A DNA stretch of 64,000 nucleotides from Acetivibrio sp. MSJd-27 (GTDB lineage: Bacteria > Bacillota > Clostridia > UMGS1840 > HGM11507), in contig NZ_JAHLPV010000007.1 of NCBI RefSeq assembly GCF_018918095.1, positions 1-64,000 on the forward strand. Reading direction: 5' to 3'. Position numbers and translations under genes: made by a program. Shown piece by piece: positions 8,640 through 17,810 of the stretch; the stretch's first letter is position 1; each line of letters begins with the position of its first letter. Under the pieces are notes generated by a model. That model was given only the letters and a program-made list of their open reading frames with translations, was not told the origin of the DNA and ran no database searches.

Positions 8640-8708
8640 CTGCCGTGTTGTCAAGCATGACAACGGCGCGAATGTTTTCGCGCACTCAAAACTTCGTTTT
8701 GACGGCAG
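8640..8708. ncRNA. 69-nt four-way-junction sequence, possible structured RNA or DNA cruciform
   Basis: An outer stem CTGCCG (8640-8645)/CGGCAG (8703-8708) encloses three consecutive perfect 7-bp hairpins: GTTGTCA/TGACAAC (8647-8664), GCGCGAA/TTCGCGC (8666-8683) and TCAAAAC/GTTTTGA (8686-8702). Linkers are only 1 or 2 bases and loops 3-4 bases. All four helices are fully Watson-Crick. It lies between the rnr terminator and a dispersed repeat. It is not a tRNA: arms are equal, there is no T-loop and no acceptor end. Whether it acts as RNA or as folded single-stranded DNA is unknown. Confidence 0.5.
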
Positions 8709-8713
8709 ATTTA

Positions 8714-8830
8714 TGGTATAATAACCTCATAGACCTCTAAAACATTGAAAATGTTAAGAGGTTTGGAGAACGATTGAATCACAATACTGCGGCGACATTC
8801 CGCCGCCTTCATTGTTGTGGTATCATAATT
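8714..8830 (+). repeat. Dispersed intergenic repeat, type C, copy 1
   Basis: About 117 bp bounded on both sides by TGGTATAATAA-like or TGGTATCATAA sequences (extended -10 boxes). Inside are CCTCTAA...TTAAGAGG (a hairpin) and CACAATACTGCGGCGA with a GCGGCG/CGCCGC hairpin. A second copy with the same order of blocks is at 55968-56082. It sits in the leader of the methyltransferase gene and may supply its promoter. Confidence 0.7.
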
Positions 8831-8927
8831 TTTAATAATACACAGTTGGAAAATAGTGAGCAAAGCAAGCGTGTGTTTTTCGGAATGAAAAATTTTTTAT
8901 AATATCAAGAATTGCAGAGGTTGGCAT

Positions 8928-9800
8928 ATGATGTGGCTTTCAGACGAATGGAAAGATTATGAGATTCTGGACACGGCGGACGGAGAAAAGCTGGAACGGT
9001 GGGGCAATTTTACCTGCATCCGTCCGGATCCTCAGGTAATCTGGTCTTACCGCAATGCAAAAGAAAAATGGCACCGGGTTTCCGGCAAGTATATCCGCAG
9101 CAAAAAGGGCGGGGGAAATTGGGAGATCTACGACGAAAAAATGCCTCAGAGCTGGAAAATAAATTATAAGGATTTGAAATTTATCGTGCGGCCCACCGGC
9201 TTTAAGCATACTGGATTGTTTCCAGAGCAGGCCTGCAACTGGGATTTTGCGCGGGAGAAAATCGCGGGTGCGAACCGCCCGATCAAGGTTTTGAATCTCT
9301 TCGGCTATACCGGCGGCGCGACGGTAGCGGCTCTGAAGGCGGGGGCGCAGGTCTGCCATGTGGACGCCTCCAAAGGGATGGTGGCCTGGGCAAAGGATAA
9401 CGTTGCGGCGAACGGGCTTCAGGAGAAACCGGTCCGCTATATTGTGGATGACGCTGTAAAATTTGTAGAGCGGGAAATCCGCCGCGGCAGTTTTTACGAA
9501 GCGGTCATCATGGATCCCCCCTCTTATGGCAGGGGACCAAAAGGAGAGATATGGACGCTGGAAGATAAAATTTTCGATCTGGTGGAACTGTGTTCCCGGG
9601 TTCTCTCGGACAAACCGCTGTTTTTTATCATCAATTCTTATACCACCGGTCTTGCACCGAATGTGTTGTACAATATATTGATGATGACAGTGGGCAGGCG
9701 TTTTTCCTGCAAGGTGGAGGCCAACGAAATCGGTCTTCCGATTTCGGACAGCCCGTATGTGCTGCCTTGCGGTTCTACCGGAAGATGCGTGTTTCTGTAG
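8928..9800 (+). CDS. SAM-dependent methyltransferase, RlmI/RlmK-like
   Basis: 290 residues. The C-terminal two thirds is a class I Rossmann methyltransferase: LNLFGYTGGATVAALKAGA (motif I, about residue 122), a HVDASKGMVAWA acidic end of strand 2, and the catalytic MDPPSYGRGPKG (motif IV, about residue 197). DPPS/F motifs of this type occur in RlmI/RlmK-type 23S rRNA cytosine or guanine methyltransferases. No N-terminal PUA domain is present, so this is a short family member; target is uncertain. ATG at 8931 is an equally good start. It is followed at 33 bases by the ECF ATPase gene. Confidence 0.75.
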   Translation: MMWLSDEWKDYEILDTADGEKLERWGNFTCIRPDPQVIWSYRNAKEKWHRVSGKYIRSKKGGGNWEIYDEKMPQSWKINYKDLKFIVRPTGFKHTGLFPEQACNWDFAREKIAGANRPIKVLNLFGYTGGATVAALKAGAQVCHVDASKGMVAWAKDNVAANGLQEKPVRYIVDDAVKFVEREIRRGSFYEAVIMDPPSYGRGPKGEIWTLEDKIFDLVELCSRVLSDKPLFFIINSYTTGLAPNVLYNILMMTVGRRFSCKVEANEIGLPISDSPYVLPCGSTGRCVFL

Positions 9801-9833
9801 AACGTAATTTCATACAATTTGGAGTTGAAGCAA

Positions 9834-10694
9834 TTGGAAGAAATCATTCAAGCCATGGATCTTTCCTATCAGTATATGAATGAGGATGAGGAAAGCGTTC
9901 TGGTTCTAGATCATTTAAACATCACGGTGCCCAAGGGACAGTTTTTGTCTGTTCTGGGGCACAACGGCTCGGGGAAATCCACTTTTGCCAAACATCTGAA
10001 CGCCATTCTGCTGCCCTGCGGCGGAAAGGTGTACGTGGCCGGGCTGGATACCTCCTGTGAGGAAAAAACATTGGAGGTGCGCCGCAATGTGGGCATGGTA
10101 TTTCAGAATCCCGACAATCAGATTGTAGCTTCTGTGGTGGAGGAGGACGTGGCTTTCGCCTGCGAGAATCTTGGCGTGCCTCAGGCGGAGATGCGAAAGA
10201 GAGTCGATGAGGCTCTGAAATCGGTCGGAATGTATGAGTACCGGGACAGGGCACCTCATATGCTTTCCGGCGGGCAGAAACAGAGGGTGGCAATCGCCGG
10301 CATCATCGCGATGCGGCCGGAATGTATTGTTCTGGACGAGCCAACCGCCATGCTGGATCCCATGGGGCGGCAGGAAGTCTTGAAGACGATCAAAAAGCTG
10401 AATAAGGATTATGGGCTGACCATTGTGCTTATCACCCATTATATGGAGGAGGCGGCTCTGTCCGACCGGATTATCGTTCTGGAGAAAGGGCAGGTTCTTA
10501 TCGATGACAAACCGCGGGATGTCTTCAAGAACGTAGCGGTTTTAAAACAGACCGGACTGGACGTCCCGCAAACCACAGAATTATTGTTTGAGCTGCGGCG
10601 CGCGGGTATCCATGTGCCTTTTGATAAACTGACCGTTGCGGAATGCGTCGGTGAATTGGAGAAACTGTTAGGGGGAACGGAGAAGTGCTGTTAA
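9834..10694 (+). CDS. ecfA1: ECF transporter A component 1 (ATPase)
   Basis: 286 residues from TTG 9834; GGAG at 9821-9824 is 9 bases upstream, which favours it over TTG 9819 or 9825. Energy-coupling factor ATPase that with EcfA2 and EcfT drives uptake of vitamins or metals bound by separate S components. Motifs: Walker [11 protein letters not shown]-loop FQNPDNQI, signature LSGGQKQR, Walker [14 protein letters not shown], switch His in ITHYMEE. No S component is encoded nearby, as expected for a shared group II module. Overlaps ecfA2 by 10 bases. Confidence 0.93.
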   Translation: MEEIIQAMDLSYQYMNEDEESVLVLDHLNITVPKGQFLSVLGHNGSGKSTFAKHLNAILLPCGGKVYVAGLDTSCEEKTLEVRRNVGMVFQNPDNQIVASVVEEDVAFACENLGVPQAEMRKRVDEALKSVGMYEYRDRAPHMLSGGQKQRVAIAGIIAMRPECIVLDEPTAMLDPMGRQEVLKTIKKLNKDYGLTIVLITHYMEEAALSDRIIVLEKGQVLIDDKPRDVFKNVAVLKQTGLDVPQTTELLFELRRAGIHVPFDKLTVAECVGELEKLLGGTEKCC

Positions 10695-11551
10695 AAGTAG
10701 AAAACCTGACTCATATTTATATGCCGGATACTACTTTTTCAAAGACTGCGATTGAGAATGTCAGTTTTTCCATTGAAAAAGGAGAATTTATTGGCTTGAT
10801 TGGCCACAGCGGCTCGGGAAAATCCACTTTGATTCAGCATTTGAATGGGCTGCTTACGCCGACAGAGGGCAAAATATTTTATAACGGCGAGGATATCTGG
10901 TCTGACAAAGAGAAAATCAGGCGGATACGTTTTGAGATAGGGCTGGTGTTTCAATATCCCGAGGCACAGCTGTTTGAGGAAACCGTGTATAAGGATATTG
11001 CATTCGGACCGAAAAACATGGGCCTTTCGGAGGAAGAAATCAAACAGAGGGTCTATGACGCCTGCGATATTGTGGGAATCCGGGAGGAAATGCTGGAGAA
11101 ATCTCCGTTTGAACTCTCCGGCGGACAGAAGAGAAGAGTGGCGATTGCCGGTGTTCTGGCGATGAAACCTTCCATTATTATTTTGGACGAGCCGACAGCA
11201 GGGCTGGATCCCAAAGGCAGAAATTCGATTTTGAACCGGATTAAGCAGCTGCACGAAAGCTGGGGGATCACCGTTATTCTGGTATCTCACTCGATGGAGG
11301 ACATTGCGAACAATGCTTCCAGAATTATCGTGATGGATCACGGGAAAATCGTGATGGACGGAGGAACCGAGCAGGTCTTTTCCAGAGTGGATGAACTGGA
11401 AAAAATCGGTTTGTCTGTTCCCCAGGTGACAAAGGTATTCTTCGAGCTGAAAAAGGCCGGTTATCCGGTCAACACAAATATACTGACAACCGGGGAAGGA
11501 CGGGATGAAATCTTGCGTGTGCTGGGGAAACGGGGGGATATGAAATGCTGA
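10685..11551 (+). CDS. ecfA2: ECF transporter A component 2 (ATPase)
   Basis: 288 residues from GTG 10685, overlapping the end of ecfA1. Walker [20 protein letters not shown]-loop, signature LSGGQKRR, Walker [14 protein letters not shown] and the switch His in VSHSMED are all intact. [13 protein letters not shown] in place of FQNPDNQ is typical of the A2 partner. Forms a heterodimer with EcfA1 under EcfT at the membrane. Translationally coupled to both neighbours (10-base and 7-base overlaps). Confidence 0.93.
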   Translation: MLLKVENLTHIYMPDTTFSKTAIENVSFSIEKGEFIGLIGHSGSGKSTLIQHLNGLLTPTEGKIFYNGEDIWSDKEKIRRIRFEIGLVFQYPEAQLFEETVYKDIAFGPKNMGLSEEEIKQRVYDACDIVGIREEMLEKSPFELSGGQKRRVAIAGVLAMKPSIIILDEPTAGLDPKGRNSILNRIKQLHESWGITVILVSHSMEDIANNASRIIVMDHGKIVMDGGTEQVFSRVDELEKIGLSVPQVTKVFFELKKAGYPVNTNILTTGEGRDEILRVLGKRGDMKC

Positions 11552-12363
11552 AGGACATCACTTTGGGACAGTATTATCCCGCTGATTCTGTTGTACATAA
11601 GCTGGATTCCCGAACCAAGATTCTGATCACCCTGCTCTATATGGTGATGATCTTTGTGGTGGATGGCTTTATCGGTTTTGGCGTTCTTTTGTTATTCAAC
11701 ATTTTTTTGCTCTTTCTTTCTAAGATTCCTGCAAAATTCATTTTTAAGGGCTTGAAACCGATCTTGTTTTTTGTGGTATTCACCGTAATCCTGAATATGT
11801 TTATGACCGATGGAAAAGTAGCGTTTCGGTTTATTTTCTGGGATGTGACCTATGAGGGTATCTTTACCGCCGTCTTTATGGCGCTTCGGATTATCTTTTT
11901 AGTGATCGGGACTTCCTTTTTAACCTATACCACCAGCCCAATCACATTGACAGACGGCATTGAACGGCTGCTGTCCCCTTTTCAGAGAATCGGGGTGCCG
12001 GCGCATGAACTTGCCATGATGATGAGCATCGCGCTGCGCTTTATTCCCACACTGATTGAGGAGACGGACAAAATCATGAAGGCGCAGAAAGCCAGAGGCG
12101 CGGATTTTGAGACAGGGAGTTTGATTAAGAGGGGGAAAAATCTGGTTCCGATTCTTGTGCCCCTGTTTATCAGCGCTTTCCGGCGTGCCGAAGATCTTGC
12201 CACCGCTATGGAGGCGAGATGCTATAACGGCGGCGAGAACCGCACCAGGCTCAAAGAGCTCAAGTATACCAGGCTGGACGCGTACGCCTGGGGCTTCATG
12301 CTCTTGCTGTTTGCTTTGATTCTTATCATCCGGATCATTGGATTCGATATCAGAGGGTTTTAA
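11545..12363 (+). CDS. ecfT: ECF transporter transmembrane T component
   Basis: 272 residues with about five or six membrane segments, from ATG 11545 inside the end of ecfA2. It has the two coupling-helix Ala-Arg motifs that press on the ATPases: QKARGADF (about residue 180) and MEARCYNGG (about 222). EcfT moves the substrate-loaded S component in the membrane. The order ecfA1-ecfA2-ecfT-truA is the classic Firmicutes arrangement. Confidence 0.92.
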   Translation: MLKDITLGQYYPADSVVHKLDSRTKILITLLYMVMIFVVDGFIGFGVLLLFNIFLLFLSKIPAKFIFKGLKPILFFVVFTVILNMFMTDGKVAFRFIFWDVTYEGIFTAVFMALRIIFLVIGTSFLTYTTSPITLTDGIERLLSPFQRIGVPAHELAMMMSIALRFIPTLIEETDKIMKAQKARGADFETGSLIKRGKNLVPILVPLFISAFRRAEDLATAMEARCYNGGENRTRLKELKYTRLDAYAWGFMLLLFALILIIRIIGFDIRGF

Positions 12364-12370
12364 GAAAAGA

Positions 12371-13132
12371 ATGAGAAATTTATTATTTCGCTGTTCCTTT
12401 GCAGGAACAAATTACTTTGGCTTCCAAAAACAAAAACGGTTTATCAGTATTGAGGAAACGCTGGAAAAGGCTTTTATGGAACAGACCGGCGAGCAGGTAA
12501 CCGTCATAGGCTGCGGGCGTACCGACGCCAGAGTGCATGCTATGAATTTTTATTTCAATGTGACAACAAATTCCGGAATTCCAGAAGAACGCTTCCCGCT
12601 GGCATTAAACTGTATTCTTCCTGATGACATTGCAGTTCATGAATGCAGGGAGGTACCCATGGAATTCCATGCCAGATACCATACGAAGGGAAAGACCTAT
12701 CTGTATCAGATTTGGAACGATAGAACCCGCAATGCGCTTCTGGCAGACCGCGCTTACTTCTATCCCGGCGAGGTGGATGTGGAGAAGATGCGGCGGGCAG
12801 GGCAAGATCTTTGCGGCACACATGATTTTTCCGCTTTTATGGCGGCGGGCGCGCAGGTGAAGTCTCCGATCCGCACCATCTATGATTTGACCGTGGAAAA
12901 AAGCGGTCCGATGATATCCATTGAGGTGACTGGAAACGGCTTTTTGTACAATATGGTGCGGATTATAGCGGGAACTCTTCTGAAAATCGGACGCGGCTCC
13001 TTTCCGGAAGACTGCATTCCGGGTATTCTGGAAGGAAGGGACCGGCGAAAGGCGGGCTCTACCGCGCCGCCTCAGGGGCTTTATCTGAAAGAGGTATATT
13101 ACGATATTTCGAAATTTGAGAACAGGCGGTGA
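12371..13132 (+). CDS. truA: tRNA pseudouridine synthase A
   Basis: 253 residues from ATG 12371, 7 bases after ecfT; upstream readings would overlap ecfT. Makes pseudouridine at positions 38-40 of tRNA anticodon stems. The catalytic Asp is in CGRTDARVHA. The more familiar form of this loop is GRTDAGVHA, so Gly is replaced by Arg next to the active site. YHTKGKTYLYQIWN and the GNGFLYNMVRIIAGTL block near the C-terminus are conserved. The ribosome site is weak, so translation is likely coupled to ecfT. Confidence 0.93.
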   Translation: MRNLLFRCSFAGTNYFGFQKQKRFISIEETLEKAFMEQTGEQVTVIGCGRTDARVHAMNFYFNVTTNSGIPEERFPLALNCILPDDIAVHECREVPMEFHARYHTKGKTYLYQIWNDRTRNALLADRAYFYPGEVDVEKMRRAGQDLCGTHDFSAFMAAGAQVKSPIRTIYDLTVEKSGPMISIEVTGNGFLYNMVRIIAGTLLKIGRGSFPEDCIPGILEGRDRRKAGSTAPPQGLYLKEVYYDISKFENRR

Positions 13133-13138
13133 GACAAA

Positions 13139-14341
13139 TTGGACGAACAGGATAGAATCAATGAACAGAAAAATGAAGAATTCTTACAGAACCGCCGGCT
13201 GCAGAAGGAAAAACGCCTGCGCCGCCGCCGTGTTACAACGGGGGTTCTCATTGTATTGATTGTTCTGATCTCTTTGGGCGCTTACCTGATCACCTCCAAT
13301 CAATTTATACGGGGGATGCTGTACCACGATTTGAATCAAAAGGCTGCAGTGAATATACCGGTGGACGGCAGTTTCGTCACCGAGTATGACGTCTTTTCGC
13401 AGCATGTGATAAGCTGCTCCAAAAATGGCATAAAAGCGTATGATTTGAACGGAAAAGCCGCCTGGGAAGCCACTTTCAGCAATCTAACGACCCAGATGGT
13501 TTCGTTCAATGCTCCGGTTCTGCGTACAGGGGAGAGCCACTGCATCGTTTATGACAGGGGCGGAAAAAGCATTATCAAATTTAATCAGCGAAGCGTATCT
13601 CCAGTCATAACCACCGATTACAATATCATTTTTGCAAAGCTGTTTGACAATGGGTATATTGCCGCGGTGACAGAGGATTCCGGTTCCAAGGAACAGGTCA
13701 AAATTTATGATAAAGACGGTCAGGAGATTTTTATATGGCATTCCGGGGAAAGCAATATTTTGGACGCGGCCCTTTCGGACAACGGGCAGAGCCTTGTCAT
13801 TTCTTCCGTGGATATCACAAGCGGAAAGCTGAACAATCATTTAACGTTTTTTCAGATTACACAGCCGGAGCCTTACGCTCGGTCGGCAAAAGAAAATATG
13901 CTTTTGACGAATCTGAAATTCTATAATGGGAATAAAAATATTGTGGGCGTCTCGGATACCAGTGTTATCCACTTTAATGAAAAAGGGGATACGGTTTACA
14001 GCTATGATTATGAAGGACGTGAGCTCTCCGCTTTTCAGTACTTAAACGGCGGCGAAGTGGCTTTGGTGTTCAACAGCAATTACGAGAGCAAATACCGCAT
14101 CGTTATTGTCGATGAAAAAGGCATAGAAAAAGGAGTGTATGTATCGGATAAGGAGATCGGGAACCTATCCTTTGACGGCCGAAATATCATCGCTAACGTA
14201 AAAAAAGGGTTTCATGTTGTCAGCCGAAACGGCAAGGAGCTGCGGCGTCAGGAAATTTCCAAGGATATCAAAAAAGTGCTCTCCGGAGGAAAGGGAAAGA
14301 TTGTCCTGGTGGGCACCACCGAGATTGATATTGTAAATTAA
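13139..14341 (+). CDS. DUF5711-type membrane-anchored propeller-like protein
   Basis: 400 residues from TTG 13139, 6 bases after truA, behind a GGTGAG site. The first 35 residues are charged and Arg-rich (cytoplasmic), then one membrane segment (about 35-55, VLIVLIVLISLGAYLI). The remainder is extracellular and made of repeated short strands with GKxxxxxDxxG-type turns (KAYDLNGKAAWEA, KIYDKDGQEI, VIHFNEKGDTVYSYD), suggesting a beta-propeller. This pattern fits the DUF5711 family often found before CvpA-like genes in Clostridia. Function unknown. Confidence 0.65.
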   Translation: MDEQDRINEQKNEEFLQNRRLQKEKRLRRRRVTTGVLIVLIVLISLGAYLITSNQFIRGMLYHDLNQKAAVNIPVDGSFVTEYDVFSQHVISCSKNGIKAYDLNGKAAWEATFSNLTTQMVSFNAPVLRTGESHCIVYDRGGKSIIKFNQRSVSPVITTDYNIIFAKLFDNGYIAAVTEDSGSKEQVKIYDKDGQEIFIWHSGESNILDAALSDNGQSLVISSVDITSGKLNNHLTFFQITQPEPYARSAKENMLLTNLKFYNGNKNIVGVSDTSVIHFNEKGDTVYSYDYEGRELSAFQYLNGGEVALVFNSNYESKYRIVIVDEKGIEKGVYVSDKEIGNLSFDGRNIIANVKKGFHVVSRNGKELRRQEISKDIKKVLSGGKGKIVLVGTTEIDIVN

Positions 14342-14399
14342 ATCGATTTCCCAGATGTTACGTTCAACTCCTAATGCTTATGAGGGAAAGGAGCGCTGT

Positions 14400-15062
14400 A
14401 TGCCTTTTACCATTACAGGAATTAGTATTCTTCTTATCATTCTCGGCTTTACCGTTTACGGGATCAAGGCCGGGCTGATCCGCGCGGTCTTCAGCCTGTT
14501 TTCCATCTTTTTCACCACGGTGTTTACCTGGCTTATTTATCCGTGGGTTGCCGGGCTTCTGATGAACACGCCTCTGTTTAACGGTATCCGTGACTGGATT
14601 TTTCATTCCCTTGATTCCAATCAGCAGATGGCGCAGTCCATGCCGGAATTCTTTCAAAATCTGCCCGGTTTTCTGCGCAATTCTGTGGAAAAAGCGGTGA
14701 CGCAGACAACGGACAGCATTCTTGTTTACTGTGCGGAAGCACTTGCTGTTTTAACCATCAATGTCATCAGCATCCTGTTGCTTTTTGTGGGGATTCGTCT
14801 TTTGATTACTCTGGTGAAAAAAATCGGAAAAGCTGTCAATAAAGTCAAAATTATCGGGCCGGTTAATTCGTTTTTAGGCGGGATTTTCGGTTGTGTCCAG
14901 GGGATTATTGTGGTATACTTAATCATAATGGTGATATCTTATCTTCCAACGACCAAGGCTTATGAGGTTGTGCGGGATGATTTGCAGGTATCGGCTGTGG
15001 GCAGAATACTGTATAATGAGCGGATAACGCTCTTTGGGATGAAGCCCAGATATCCTCTGTAA
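14400..15062 (+). CDS. CvpA-family membrane protein
   Basis: 220 residues from ATG 14400, set by GAAAGGAG 8 bases upstream; the frame is open further upstream but without a ribosome site. Four membrane segments: about 3-24, 30-50, 110-135 and 155-185. The layout, with a YGIKAGLIRAVFSLFSIF start and a KIIGPVNSFLGGIFGCVQG late loop, is that of CvpA/YshB-like proteins, named for colicin V production in E. coli but with a general envelope role in Firmicutes. It probably belongs to the same unit as the DUF5711 gene. Confidence 0.75.
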   Translation: MPFTITGISILLIILGFTVYGIKAGLIRAVFSLFSIFFTTVFTWLIYPWVAGLLMNTPLFNGIRDWIFHSLDSNQQMAQSMPEFFQNLPGFLRNSVEKAVTQTTDSILVYCAEALAVLTINVISILLLFVGIRLLITLVKKIGKAVNKVKIIGPVNSFLGGIFGCVQGIIVVYLIIMVISYLPTTKAYEVVRDDLQVSAVGRILYNERITLFGMKPRYPL

Positions 15063-15330
15063 TACATAAAAACAAACAGGATTTTTCTCTGTATGCTTTT
15101 GCTGGGAAGGTTTATACCGTCCGGCAGAGCGTTTCTGTTGCATTTCTGAATGGCTGGGAATAATTGTTCTCGCCCTTTGCCAGCGGCAAAGGGCAAAAAA
15201 TATATGAGATAAAAAAGTTTTTCATTCTGAAAAACGCAGCCGCGCTTCGCACGCTGTTTTTTGAAACATGCAATTGCGCATGATTCCGCGCAATTTTTGA
15301 TGTTATAAAAAAGAAAAGAAGGTGAGACGA
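15063..15330. other. Hairpin-rich intergenic stretch before corA
   Basis: No gene seen. It holds GCCCTTTGCC-AGC-GGCAAAGGGC (15172-15194), GTTTTTC...GAAAAAC near 15220-15234, and AATTGCGC...GCGCAATT followed by T-rich sequence near 15269-15298. The last could terminate cvpA transcription. Confidence 0.5.
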
Positions 15331-16254
15331 ATGTACTACATCTACAAGTCAAACAATGGCAGGATTGAAGAAATCAATACATTTGAACCAGGTTGCTGGA
15401 TAAATATGGTGGCTCCTTCCTCACAGGAACTGGAGTTGATGGTCAGGCAGTTTCATGTGGATCCCTCTTTCCTGAATGCCGCATTGGACGTGGAGGAGAC
15501 TTCGCGTATTGAAGCGGAGGACGGGCAGACTTTGATCGTAGTGGACGTTCCGACCACCGAAAAGGAAGAGCAGAAGGTTATTTTCGAGACGCTGCCTTTG
15601 GGGGTCATCACGACGGAGAGCTGTATCATTACCGTCTGCACCAAGGATACCTCAGTGGTGAACGGTTTTGTGACCGGCCAGGTGCGCAATGTGCACACCC
15701 ACATGAAGACCCGGTTCATTCTGCAGATTTTGTATCGGGTGGCAACCCGTTTTCTGTTCTACCTCAAACAGATTGACCGCATCAGCAAGAATGTGGAAAA
15801 ACAGCTCCACCGTTCCCTGCGAAACAAAGAGCTCATCCTGCTTTTGGATTTGGAGAAAAGCCTTGTGTTCTTCTCCACCTCTCTCAAAGCGAATGAGATC
15901 ACTATGGAACGGATGCGCCGGGGAAGGTTTGTCAAGATGTATGAGGAGGATGATGAACTGATGGAGGATGTTCTGATAGAAACCAAGCAGGCGATTGAGA
16001 TGTCCAACATTTATTCCAGCGTCCTGAGCGGAACAATGGACGCCTTTGCATCGGTTATCTCCAACAACTTGAATATCGTGATGAAGGTGCTGACCTCCAT
16101 CACAATTCTGATGGCGATTCCAACGATGATATCCAGCTTTTATGGAATGAATGTGGAAGGGCTGCCGGTACCGCATTTTTGGTTTCCCATTGTATTGTCT
16201 CTTGCAATCACCGGCATAGCAGCTATTTTTCTTGCGAAAAAAGACATGTTTTAA
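15331..16254 (+). CDS. corA: CorA-family divalent cation transporter
   Basis: 307 residues from ATG 15331, 6 bases after AAGGTGAG. The long cytoplasmic N-terminal domain (about 1-245) ends in a stalk helix, then two C-terminal membrane segments (about 250-270 and 282-302). The loop between them carries the signature YGMNVEGLP, the GMN motif that forms the outer mouth of the Mg2+/Co2+ channel. Functions as a homopentamer. Short relatives of this kind may carry Mg2+, Ni2+ or Zn2+, so the exact ion is open. Confidence 0.9.
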   Translation: MYYIYKSNNGRIEEINTFEPGCWINMVAPSSQELELMVRQFHVDPSFLNAALDVEETSRIEAEDGQTLIVVDVPTTEKEEQKVIFETLPLGVITTESCIITVCTKDTSVVNGFVTGQVRNVHTHMKTRFILQILYRVATRFLFYLKQIDRISKNVEKQLHRSLRNKELILLLDLEKSLVFFSTSLKANEITMERMRRGRFVKMYEEDDELMEDVLIETKQAIEMSNIYSSVLSGTMDAFASVISNNLNIVMKVLTSITILMAIPTMISSFYGMNVEGLPVPHFWFPIVLSLAITGIAAIFLAKKDMF

Positions 16255-16319
16255 AATAAAAGAATCATTCGTGAGGTTTCCCGTATTTCGGAAGATGCGG
16301 GAGGGAAAGGAATAACTTT

Positions 16320-17765
16320 ATGTTTTCTGTGAAGGAGATTGAAAACTATAAGATTGATGAACTCAAGGCGTATGCCAAAGAGTTAAAAATCAAAGGAAGC
16401 TCCAAGTTAAAAAAGGAGGAGCTGAAAACGCTTATCCGAGAAACCGTGGAAAAGCAATACGCCGAAGGATCCCCCCGGAAGGGGAAGACACCCAAAGCAG
16501 ATGAAGAAAAAGGTTCCATTGAAAAGGAAACTTTAAAAAAAGAGCCGGCTTTGCAGGAAACAGCGGAAAAGGAAAGAAGAATAAAACCGGAGGAAAAAAC
16601 GGTGAAAGCCGAGAAGGCGGCATTTGTCTTTCAGAAACCGCAGGAGCAGCCAAAGGACAACGACCACGTGGGCGGGATTCTCGAGGTGCTGGAGGACGGA
16701 TACGGATTTCTGCGGGGCGATAACTATCTGTCCTGTCCCGATGATATTTTTGTGTCTCCGACCTTTATCCGCAAATTTAATTTGAAGACGGGCGACTGGC
16801 TGAAGGGAAAAGCGCGGATGCAGAGGGAGGGCGAAAAATTTGCGGCTCTCATCTATATCGACAGCATTAACGGCGATCCGCCGGTGTCTGCCATCCGAAG
16901 GGTTCCTTTTGAACAGCTCACGCCGATTTATCCCAACGAGAGACTCCGGCTGGAAGCAAAATCCAACGCCTTTGCCATGCGGATGATTGATCTGATTGCC
17001 CCGATCGGCAAGGGACAGAGAGGTTTGATTGTGGCGCCGCCAAAGGCGGGAAAAACCACTCTGCTCAAAGATATTGCCAACAGCATCAAGCACAATCATC
17101 CCGAGGTGCTTTTGATTGTGCTTCTGATTGATGAACGTCCGGAGGAAGTGACGGATATCAAGCGCAGTGTGGACGCGGAAGTCATTTACTCCACCTTTGA
17201 CGAACTGCCGGAAAACCACACCATCGTTGCGGAAATGGTGTTGGAGCGGGCGAAGCGTTTGGTGGAACACAAAAAGGACGTGGTGATTCTTCTTGACAGT
17301 CTGACCCGTTTGGCAAGGGCGTACAACCTGACGGTTGCCCCCTCCAGCAGAACCCTGTCCGGCGGCTTGGATCCGGCGGCTTTGCACAAGCCGAAAAAAT
17401 TCTTCGGCGCTGCCCGGAATATTGAGAACGGCGGCTCTTTGACCATTCTGGCCACCGCGTTGGTGGACACTGGAAGCCGGATGGACGATGTGGTATTCGA
17501 GGAGTTTAAAGGCACCGGAAATATGGAGGTTCATCTGGATCGGAGACTTTCAGAGAAAAGAGTGTTCCCGGCTATCGATATCAACCGTTCCGGTACGCGA
17601 AAAGAGGATTTACTGTTGGATTCCAATGAATTGCAGGCTATCTGGGCAATCCGTAAAGCACTTTACGGTCAGAACGTGATGGAAGTGACGGAGAATGTCA
17701 TCAGCCGTCTGGTCTGTACCAAGGATAACAAGGAATTTGTAGATAATTTGAGACGATCCTTCTAA
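16320..17765 (+). CDS. rho: Transcription termination factor Rho
   Basis: 481 residues, longer than E. coli Rho because of a charged Lys/Glu linker (about 50-110). Order: N-terminal Rho_N helix bundle (about 1-45, [20 protein letters not shown]), the linker, the cold-shock RNA-binding fold ([19 protein letters not shown], about 120-190), then the RecA-like ATPase. Walker A is [11 protein letters not shown], Walker [17 protein letters not shown], the Q-loop RTLSGGLDP and the R-loop region [14 protein letters not shown]. Hexameric helicase that ends transcription on unstructured RNA. Ends 45 bases before rqcH. Confidence 0.95.
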   Translation: MFSVKEIENYKIDELKAYAKELKIKGSSKLKKEELKTLIRETVEKQYAEGSPRKGKTPKADEEKGSIEKETLKKEPALQETAEKERRIKPEEKTVKAEKAAFVFQKPQEQPKDNDHVGGILEVLEDGYGFLRGDNYLSCPDDIFVSPTFIRKFNLKTGDWLKGKARMQREGEKFAALIYIDSINGDPPVSAIRRVPFEQLTPIYPNERLRLEAKSNAFAMRMIDLIAPIGKGQRGLIVAPPKAGKTTLLKDIANSIKHNHPEVLLIVLLIDERPEEVTDIKRSVDAEVIYSTFDELPENHTIVAEMVLERAKRLVEHKKDVVILLDSLTRLARAYNLTVAPSSRTLSGGLDPAALHKPKKFFGAARNIENGGSLTILATALVDTGSRMDDVVFEEFKGTGNMEVHLDRRLSEKRVFPAIDINRSGTRKEDLLLDSNELQAIWAIRKALYGQNVMEVTENVISRLVCTKDNKEFVDNLRRSF

Positions 17766-17810
17766 GGATTTTTTGATGGAGCCGCTTGGGCGGCGGAATG
17801 GAGAAATACT

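Noticed and set aside
8640-8708. tRNA or tmRNA reading of the four-way junction
   Set aside because: No anticodon loop of 7 bases, no T-loop, no CCA end, all arms equal.
16533-17534. 333-codon open frame opposite rho
   Set aside because: Shadow of the conserved rho gene.
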